Positions 41,559 through 44,686 of a DNA stretch of 44,686 bases are shown in pieces (the stretch's first letter is position 1; each line of letters opens with the position of its first letter). Source of the stretch: Clostridiales bacterium (GTDB taxonomy: Bacteria > Bacillota > Clostridia > Oscillospirales > Acutalibacteraceae); contig JAILFM010000136.1 in the NCBI GenBank assembly GCA_024697575.1, positions 1 to 44,686 of the forward strand. Reading direction: 5' to 3'. The notes under the pieces were generated by a model. The model saw nothing but the letters and a program-made list of their open reading frames with translations. It was not told where the DNA came from and searched no databases. A program made the translations under genes and the position numbers.

Positions 41559-44195
41559 ATGTCAAACAAATGGGTTTACATGTTCGATGAAGGTAATATG
41601 TCAATGCGCAACCTTCTCGGCGGCAAGGGCGCTAACCTTGCGGAAATGACCGAAATCGGTTTACCCGTTCCTTACGGCTTCACAATCACTACGGAAGCCT
41701 GCACACAGTATTACGAAGACGGCAGACAGATTAACGACGAAATCATGGCTCAGGCTATGGAAGGCGTTAAGAAGATGGAAGAAAAGAACGGCAAGAAATT
41801 CGGCGATCTTAAAAATCCTCTTCTTGTTTCGGTTCGTTCCGGCGCGCGCGCTTCAATGCCCGGCATGATGGACACCATTCTTAACCTCGGTCTTAACGAC
41901 GACGTTGTCGCCGCTATGATAGCCGGTAACGACGACCCCGCTTTTGAAAGATTCGTTTACGACTCATACAGAAGATTTATCCAGATGTTCTCCGACGTTG
42001 TTATGGAAGTCGGTAAGAAATATTTTGAACAGCTCATCGACAAGATGAAAGAGGAAAAGGGCGTCAAGTTTGACATTGAGCTTACCGCCGCCGACCTTAA
42101 AGAGCTTGCCAACCAGTTCAAAGCCGAATACAAGAACCAGCTCGGTGAAGACTTCCCCTCTGACCCCGTTGTTCAGCTCAAGCTTGCTATCGAGGCTGTT
42201 TTCCGTTCATGGGACAATCCCCGCGCAAACGTTTACAGAAGAGACAACGATATTCCCTATTCATGGGGTACCGCTGTTAACGTAATGCCCATGGTATTCG
42301 GCAACCTTAACAACCAGTCCGGTACGGGCGTTGCCTTCACAAGAGACCCCGCTACAGGCGAAAAGAAGCTTATGGGCGAGTTCCTTATCAACGCTCAGGG
42401 CGAAGACGTTGTTGCCGGTGTCCGCACCCCGATGCCCATCGCTCAGATGGAAAAAGAGTTCCCCGAAGCTTACAAGCAGTTCATCGAGGTTTGCGATATT
42501 CTTGAAAACCACTATCACGATATGCAGGATATGGAGTTCACCGTTGAAAACAAGAAGCTCTATATGCTCCAGTGCCGTAACGGCAAGAGAACAGCTCCCG
42601 CCGCTCTCCAGATAGCCTGCGACCTTATCGACGAAGGTCACAAGACTGAAGAAGAAGCCGTTATGATGATCGACCCCAGAAACCTTGACACTCTTCTTCA
42701 TCCTCAGTTTGACGCAACCGCTCTTAAGGCCGCGAAGCCTATCGGCAAGGGTCTTGGCGCTTCACCCGGCGCAGCATGCGGCAAAATCGTCTTCACCGCT
42801 GAAGATGCCGAAAAGTGGAATGCAAAGGGCGAAAAAGTTGTTCTTGTTCGTCTTGAGACCTCACCGGAAGACATCACCGGCATGAAAGCCGCTCAGGGTA
42901 TTCTCACCGTTCGCGGCGGTATGACCTCACACGCAGCTGTTGTTGCCCGCGGTATGGGCAAGTGCTGTGTTTCCGGCTGCGGCGACATCGCAATGGACGA
43001 AGAAAATAAGAAGTTCACACTTGCAGGTCAGACCTTTACTGAGGGCGACCCCATCTCAATCGACGGCTCAACCGGTAACATCTACGCAGGCATTATCCCC
43101 ACTGTTGACGCTCAGATAGCCGGCACATTCGGCAGGATCATGGCTCTTGCCGACAAATACAGAAAGCTTAAGGTTCGCACCAATGCCGACACGCCCGCCG
43201 ACGCCAAAAAGGCCCGCGAGCTCGGCGCTGAGGGTATCGGTCTTTGCCGTACAGAGCATATGTTCTTTGAGGCTGACAGAATTGCGGCGTTCCGTGAGAT
43301 GATCTGCGCCGACACTGTTGCCGAGAGAGAAGCAGCTCTTGATAAGATCCTTCCCTATCAGCAGAATGACTTCGAGGCTCTTTATGAAGCCCTTGAAGGC
43401 TGCCCCGTTACAATCAGATTCCTTGATCCGCCTCTTCATGAGTTTGTTCCCACCGAAGAAGCCGACATTGAGCTTCTTGCAGCGGCGCAGGGTAAGTCTG
43501 TTGAAGACATTAAGACCCTTATCGCTTCACTTCATGAGTTCAACCCCATGATGGGTCACAGAGGCTGCCGCCTTGCCGTTACATATCCCGAAATCGCCGC
43601 TATGCAGACAAAGGCTGTTATCCGTGCGGCAATCAACGTTAAAAAGGCTCACCCCGATTGGGATGTTAAGCCCGAAATTATGATTCCGCTTGTTTGCGAA
43701 ATCAAGGAGCTCAAGAACGTAAAGAACGTTGTTGTAGCGACTGCGGACGCTGAAATCGCAGCAGCGGGCGCCGATCTCAAGTATGAAGTCGGCACAATGA
43801 TTGAAATCCCCAGAGCTGCTCTTACGGCTGATGAAATCGCAAAAGAAGCTGACTTCTTCTGCTTCGGCACCAACGACCTTACCCAGATGACATTCGGCTT
43901 CAGCCGTGACGATGCGGGCAAGTTCCTCGGCGCTTACTATGACAGCAAGATTTTTGAGAGCGATCCGTTTGCAAAGCTTGACACCAACGGCGTAGGCAAA
44001 CTTATGGAAATGGCAATTAAACTCGGTAAGCCCGTTAATCCGTCACTTCACTGCGGTATCTGCGGCGAGCACGGCGGCGACCCGACTTCCGTGGAATTCT
44101 GCCACAAGATCGGTCTTGACTATGTCTCCTGCTCACCCTTCCGCGTGCCCATCGCCCGCCTTGCAGCGGCTCAGGCAGCTATCAGCAACAAATAA
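41559..44195 (+). CDS. ppdK: Pyruvate, phosphate dikinase
   Basis: Protein of 878 residues, full-length PPDK. The N-terminal ATP-grasp domain opens with LLGGKGANLAEMTEIGLPVPYGFTI; the swivelling phospho-His domain has GGMTSHAAVVARGMGKCCV; the C-terminal PEP/pyruvate barrel has EGIGLCRTEHMFF and the catalytic LHCGICGEHGGDP. It reversibly interconverts pyruvate, ATP and Pi with PEP, AMP and PPi, usually glycolytic or gluconeogenic in clostridia. Codon use is strongly biased, as expected for an abundant enzyme. It has its own promoter and appears monocistronic. Confidence 0.98.
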   Translation: MSNKWVYMFDEGNMSMRNLLGGKGANLAEMTEIGLPVPYGFTITTEACTQYYEDGRQINDEIMAQAMEGVKKMEEKNGKKFGDLKNPLLVSVRSGARASMPGMMDTILNLGLNDDVVAAMIAGNDDPAFERFVYDSYRRFIQMFSDVVMEVGKKYFEQLIDKMKEEKGVKFDIELTAADLKELANQFKAEYKNQLGEDFPSDPVVQLKLAIEAVFRSWDNPRANVYRRDNDIPYSWGTAVNVMPMVFGNLNNQSGTGVAFTRDPATGEKKLMGEFLINAQGEDVVAGVRTPMPIAQMEKEFPEAYKQFIEVCDILENHYHDMQDMEFTVENKKLYMLQCRNGKRTAPAALQIACDLIDEGHKTEEEAVMMIDPRNLDTLLHPQFDATALKAAKPIGKGLGASPGAACGKIVFTAEDAEKWNAKGEKVVLVRLETSPEDITGMKAAQGILTVRGGMTSHAAVVARGMGKCCVSGCGDIAMDEENKKFTLAGQTFTEGDPISIDGSTGNIYAGIIPTVDAQIAGTFGRIMALADKYRKLKVRTNADTPADAKKARELGAEGIGLCRTEHMFFEADRIAAFREMICADTVAEREAALDKILPYQQNDFEALYEALEGCPVTIRFLDPPLHEFVPTEEADIELLAAAQGKSVEDIKTLIASLHEFNPMMGHRGCRLAVTYPEIAAMQTKAVIRAAINVKKAHPDWDVKPEIMIPLVCEIKELKNVKNVVVATADAEIAAAGADLKYEVGTMIEIPRAALTADEIAKEADFFCFGTNDLTQMTFGFSRDDAGKFLGAYYDSKIFESDPFAKLDTNGVGKLMEMAIKLGKPVNPSLHCGICGEHGGDPTSVEFCHKIGLDYVSCSPFRVPIARLAAAQAAISNK

Positions 44196-44257
44196 AAGCT
44201 GATTACCCGAAGGGTTATCCGGAAAATCATAAACGAAATTTTATCTGAATAAAACTT

Positions 44258-44288
44258 GCTCCCCAATCTCGCAATGAGGTTGGGGAGC
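44258..44288 (+). terminator. Hairpin downstream of ppdK
   Basis: A 13-bp stem (44258-44270 with 44276-44288, one G-U pair) with a 5-base loop. Only two T residues follow, so termination efficiency is uncertain, but it is the only strong hairpin after ppdK. Confidence 0.55.
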
Positions 44289-44311
44289 TTGGTACATACA
44301 GTGGTTATGTT

Positions 44312-44404
44312 ATGTTGAAATCAATAAAAAAATCTGTCTTAAGTATAAATTACAGACTGTATTTTGCGCTGCTGGTACTTGGATTTTGTCCGATGTATAT
44401 TTGA
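44312..44404 (+). pseudogene. 30-residue ORF, possible fragment of a MATE-type transporter
   Basis: The ORF encodes a short peptide (SINYRLYFALLVLGFCP region) resembling an interior or N-terminal segment of multidrug MATE transporters. It stops 26 bases before the MITE and no continuation is seen. It has no clear ribosome site. A decayed fragment is more likely than a real gene. Confidence 0.25.
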
Positions 44405-44430
44405 TTAAGAAAGAAAAAATCCGGTTCTTA

Positions 44431-44591
44431 GGAAACGCTGATTAAATCGCCGCACTCATAACGGCGGCATCTTTTCCGCCTGATTTTGTCTCAAATCTTG
44501 AAATAAACAAATTATTTCTGCGGTTTTTCGACTTCATCAGTCGAAAAACCTGCTCACCGTTCTAAACACCTCGATTAAATCAGCGTTTCCC
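44431..44591. mobile_element. MITE copy 2 (161 bp, TTA target duplication)
   Basis: Same length as copy 1 and six substitutions different by eye, with no indels. TTA flanks both sides (44428-44430 and 44592-44594), the complement of the TAA at copy 1. The inner hairpin TTTTCGACT/AGTCGAAAA is intact. Confidence 0.92.
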
Positions 44592-44594
44592 TTA

Positions 44595-44686
44595 ACATGA
44601 TACAGAAACATTTTCATTCCGAACTTTCGGGTCATTTCATGTTATTTTGTCTTCGGATTTTTCATAGTACTTCGTCGGAAGACGGG
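44595..44686. other. Unassigned 3' end of window
   Basis: No supported gene, RNA or repeat is seen in the last 92 bases. A minus-strand frame near the edge ends in SSDEVL and might be the end of a gene outside the window, but this is too short to call. Confidence 0.3.

Overview
The window reads as chromosome of a strictly anaerobic, gut-type member of the Clostridia (Oscillospiraceae/Ruminococcaceae-like). This is inferred from Gram-positive style ribosome binding sites and promoters, a reverse-order rubrerythrin, pyruvate phosphate dikinase, an NADP-type glutamate dehydrogenase, ammonia-dependent asparagine synthetase, huge InlB-repeat surface proteins, a DUF5685/J-like gene cluster and many glycoside hydrolases. 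No rRNA, tRNA, CRISPR array or prophage was seen.

Layout. (1) 1-13.2 kb, surface and secreted proteins: the 3' part of a giant InlB-repeat protein, a reverse rubrerythrin, a vWA adhesin-like protein and a secreted alpha/beta hydrolase. (2) 13.2-16.7 kb: a hicA-hicB toxin-antitoxin cassette between two 66-67 bp copies of the same terminator, one copy split by a 161-bp MITE; then, on the minus strand, a polysaccharide deacetylase and a GH127 glycosidase. (3) 16.8-20.5 kb: an autoregulated GntR-ABC transporter-CPBP protease operon, converging with gdhA with no gap. (4) 22.0-25.4 kb: a HARE-HTH/nuclease-like protein coupled to a 33-codon ORF, then an isolated pilT-pilC pair. (5) 25.4-28.5 kb: an NAD(P)H-hydrate dehydratase and a DUF5685/J-like/membrane-protein trio. 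(6) 28.5-32.7 kb: a sugar operon with GH109-like and GH4 enzymes (both NAD-dependent families), a BadF-type sugar kinase and an orphan rmlC. (7) 32.8-41.4 kb: a secreted protein plus a coupled small Cys-containing peptide, rarA, asnA, a sugar isomerase-like TIM barrel and a GH78 rhamnosidase. (8) 41.5-44.7 kb: ppdK with an operator-like palindrome, then a non-coding tail with a second full MITE.

How it fits together. The gene set suggests a host-associated glycan degrader that uses cytoplasmic glycosidases and phosphorylated sugars, assimilates ammonia through GdhA and AsnA, and displays large repeat proteins. The most informative DNA-level observation is the MITE family: two 161-bp copies (six differences by eye), one truncated copy and one 30-bp deletion remnant. 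Its ends and 3-bp target duplication can be read off because an uninserted paralogous site sits about 0.9 kb away. The hicBA cassette between duplicated terminators looks like a recent insertion into a bidirectional terminator.
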